DNA from: an uncultured Planctomycetaceae bacterium
GTDB taxonomy: Bacteria; Planctomycetota; Planctomycetia; Planctomycetales; Planctomycetaceae
Assembly (NCBI GenBank): GCA_937975745.1
Contig: CALJUK010000301.1
Span: forward strand, 1 to 7,172
Direction of reading: 5' to 3'
DNA: 7,172 nucleotides
The notes below the pieces were generated by a model. The model searched no databases. It saw only the letters and a program-made list of their open reading frames with translations, and had not been told where the DNA came from. Positions 5,078 through 7,172 of this stretch are shown in pieces (within the stretch, counting starts at the first letter, position 1; each line of letters begins with the position of its first letter). The position numbers were made by a program, and so were the translations under genes.

Positions 5078-7162
5078 ATGACTCGGGAGACAAGCGGAAG
5101 CCGAAAGCCACCGGCGACGCCGGCGGGGGCCACGCCGCGACAGGCGTCCGACTCGACGGTTCGCAAAGAGAAATCTGCGGAGGCTGTGACCGAAACGCAA
5201 AGTCCGGTTCACGCCGAGAACGCTGCGCGAATGAGCCGGGAGGATGGGCATCCGCCCGGCCATGTTGTTGGCTATCGGATCATTCGCCAGATCGGCGAAG
5301 GGGCATTCGGATCGGTTTGGCTGGCCACTGAGGAACGAACGGGCAAGCGGGTTGCCATCAAGTTCTACTCGCAACGTCGTGGGCTCGACTGGGCTTTTCT
5401 CAATCGGGAAGTTGAGAAACTGGCGGCCTTGTACACGTCGCGAAACATTGTAGGGCTCATCGAAGTCGGCTGGGACAGCGATCCGCCGCACTACATTATG
5501 GAGTATCTGGAGCCCGGTTCGCTTGAGGACCGCCTGGCAGCTGGCCCGCTTCCCGTTCCGGAGGCCGTCCGGATCGCCAATGGTGTTCTGCAGGCATTGA
5601 TCAGTGCACACAACTGCGGGATTCTGCACTGCGATCTCAAGCCCGCCAATGTTTTGCTCGACAGTGAGATTGAGCCGCGACTCTGCGATTTCGGCCAGTC
5701 GCGGTTGTTGGACGAACACAGCGGTGCGCTGGGAACGATGTTTTACATGGCGCCCGAACAGGCTGACACATCTGCTGTCGCCGATGCGAGATGGGACGTC
5801 TATGCCCTGGGCGCGCTGATGTACCACATGCTGTGTGGCAGCCCGCCGTACCGCACGGACGAGTCCGCACACGAGATTGCCGCAGCCGAGACACTGAAGC
5901 AACGGCTCGAGACGTACCGTCGCATCCTGCGAGAGTCGCCCCCGCCGACCGACCATCGCCGCGTTTCCGGAGTGGACAGCCGCCTGGCAGAGATTCTCGA
6001 GCGGTGTCTGGCGGTCGACCCGGCCGAACGGTTCCCCAATGCGCAGTCCGTTCTGGAAATGTTCGAACAGCGCGAGCGGGAACGTGTCCGTCGTCCGCTG
6101 CTGGCAGTCGGAATTCTGGCACCTGTGCTGGTGCTGATGGCCGTCTTCTTGATGGCCCAAAATGGAATTCGGACGGCAGTACAGACGTCGCGAGAGACCC
6201 TTGCCGAACGCGCCATGGCTGGCGATGTGATCCCCGTGCAGTTGATGGCGTTAAGCGTTCAGCGTGAACTGGAAGACAGGCAGGCAAGGCTGATCGAACT
6301 GGCGGCCGATCCCCGATTGCGGGAGATGATGCTTGCCCACTTGCACAAAGACTACGAAGGTCGGGCCCCGCTGCGGGAGTTACTCGACGGTTGGAGACGT
6401 CAGGACGATGCCCTTCGGGAATCGCAAGGACGGGAACTTGACGAGAGCTGGTTCCTGACCGACGCCGACGGCTGGCAGCGGTGGCGATTCCCCCTCAATA
6501 CGCGGACGATTGACCGTAATTTTTCGCATCGCGATTACTTCCACGGACATGGCACCGAGTACCGGCAGGGTGCGGCGACCGAGCGGGTCGAACCGATCCG
6601 TCAGCCCTACATCTCGCTGGCATTTCGCAGTCAGGCCACAAACAAATACATGGTGGCGATCTCCGTCCCGGTGTGGGACGAGACGCATGAGAACGTGCTT
6701 GGGATTCTGGCGCGGACAACGCATTTGGGACAGTTGCTTTCCGGCTTTGGCGATCGCATCCGAGGAAGTGAGGGCTCCAGCCGGCTGATTGCCCTGCTCG
6801 ACTCTCGCGATTGGAAATTGCTCGATCACCCCTGGATGACGGCCGAAAGTTCCAAGGACTTGGGGGACATCAAAGATTCCAAAGGTCGCTGGAACGATCG
6901 GGATGGTCACTACCGGGACCCTGTCGGCCGACTCGATCCCGAGAACTACGGCGGAGAATGGCTGGCCGCGTTTGCTCCGGTGGGCGAACTCGGCTGGATC
7001 GCAATCGTTCAGGAGCGCCGTGACGTCGCGTTGCGGCCGGTCAGCGAAGTCCAGGCGGTGCTGATTCAGAACGGAGTGTGGGCGCTGCTGGTCAGTAGTG
7101 TCCTGGTGGGAGTCGTGTGGTATTTTGTGACCCGCGCACTTCCGTCGCGGCGTCTCATGTAG
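5078..7162 (+). CDS. Membrane-anchored Ser/Thr protein kinase with Cache-like sensor region
   Basis: Predicted Hanks-type kinase phosphorylating Ser/Thr of cytoplasmic proteins. Residues 1-62 (from the ATG) are polar and probably disordered. The kinase domain (about 64-330) has GEGAFG (73-78), K95 in VAIK, E111 or E113 as the helix-C Glu, HCDLKPAN (184-191), DFG (204-206), and APE (225-227). The catalytic loop is HCD rather than HRD. A hydrophobic helix at about 340-359 is followed by an extracytoplasmic region (about 365-660) in which FLTDADGWQRWRFP (459-472) and RNFSHRDYFHG (480-490) resemble dCache ligand-binding domains, and ISVPVWDE (528-535) and FAPVGELGWIAIVQE (632-646) resemble later Cache strands. 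A second helix (about 664-685) leaves a 10-residue tail. The ATG at 5078 is preferred (GGGGG 5 nt upstream); an in-frame TTG at 5066 would add four residues but is only 3 nt from GAGGA. The sensor family is inferred from motif resemblance; the ligand is unknown. It is transcribed divergently from gyrA. Confidence 0.92.
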   Translation: MTRETSGSRKPPATPAGATPRQASDSTVRKEKSAEAVTETQSPVHAENAARMSREDGHPPGHVVGYRIIRQIGEGAFGSVWLATEERTGKRVAIKFYSQRRGLDWAFLNREVEKLAALYTSRNIVGLIEVGWDSDPPHYIMEYLEPGSLEDRLAAGPLPVPEAVRIANGVLQALISAHNCGILHCDLKPANVLLDSEIEPRLCDFGQSRLLDEHSGALGTMFYMAPEQADTSAVADARWDVYALGALMYHMLCGSPPYRTDESAHEIAAAETLKQRLETYRRILRESPPPTDHRRVSGVDSRLAEILERCLAVDPAERFPNAQSVLEMFEQRERERVRRPLLAVGILAPVLVLMAVFLMAQNGIRTAVQTSRETLAERAMAGDVIPVQLMALSVQRELEDRQARLIELAADPRLREMMLAHLHKDYEGRAPLRELLDGWRRQDDALRESQGRELDESWFLTDADGWQRWRFPLNTRTIDRNFSHRDYFHGHGTEYRQGAATERVEPIRQPYISLAFRSQATNKYMVAISVPVWDETHENVLGILARTTHLGQLLSGFGDRIRGSEGSSRLIALLDSRDWKLLDHPWMTAESSKDLGDIKDSKGRWNDRDGHYRDPVGRLDPENYGGEWLAAFAPVGELGWIAIVQERRDVALRPVSEVQAVLIQNGVWALLVSSVLVGVVWYFVTRALPSRRLM

Positions 7163-7172
7163 AATAACGCTT
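7163..7172. other. Last bases after the kinase gene
   Basis: Only ten bases follow the kinase TAG stop; no terminator or further gene can be judged from them. Confidence 0.5.

Noticed and set aside
4778..6160. 460-codon minus-strand open frame
   Set aside because: Most of it is antisense to the kinase domain and His/Arg/Gln-rich without motifs. Only its last 56 codons, beyond the kinase gene, look protein-like and are listed separately.

Overview
The window looks like ordinary chromosomal DNA from a moderately GC-rich member of the Planctomycetes (Planctomycetota). This rests on the style of the proteins: a long GyrA carrying acidic low-complexity inserts and the active-site stretch GNFGSLAGLPPAAMRYTE, and a membrane-anchored Ser/Thr kinase with an HCD catalytic loop (HCDLKPAN). 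Non-ATG starts (TTG for gyrA, GTG for ugd) fit too. No mobile element, tRNA, rRNA or CRISPR array is visible. The lineage is inference from family knowledge; no database search was possible.

Layout. Everything from about position 4950 leftwards reads on the minus strand, and the last 2.1 kb reads on the plus strand. In minus-strand transcription order there is a possible 56-residue small helical protein (4948-4778); a strong sigma70-type promoter (TTGAGT, 17 bp, TACAAT); a roughly 450-nt leader or unrecognised small gene (4750-4331); gyrA, DNA gyrase subunit A (4297-1442, TTG start with a clear AAGGAG site); rmlB, dTDP-glucose 4,6-dehydratase (1385-327); and the first 96 codons of a UDP-glucose 6-dehydrogenase gene (289 to the left edge). 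The gaps between gyrA, rmlB and ugd are 56 and 37 bp with no U-tract terminator, so the three may share a transcript. The divergent plus-strand gene (5078-7162) encodes a Ser/Thr protein kinase with a cytoplasmic catalytic domain, a membrane helix, a Cache-like extracytoplasmic sensor region and a second membrane helix.

How the genes work together. GyrA supplies the DNA-cleaving half of gyrase. RmlB and the UDP-glucose dehydrogenase make activated sugars (dTDP-4-keto-6-deoxyglucose for rhamnose-type sugars, and UDP-glucuronate) for surface polysaccharide or glycoprotein. The kinase looks like an independent sensor of small molecules outside the cytoplasmic membrane.

The points most worth a second look are the GyrA quinolone-pocket residues (Gly and Pro at the two classic resistance positions), the roughly 45-residue acidic insertion in the GyrA C-terminal domain, the altered GyrA box, the long gyrA leader with its candidate small ORFs, and the kinase-Cache architecture with an HCD loop. 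I saw no clear evidence of an undescribed multi-gene system.
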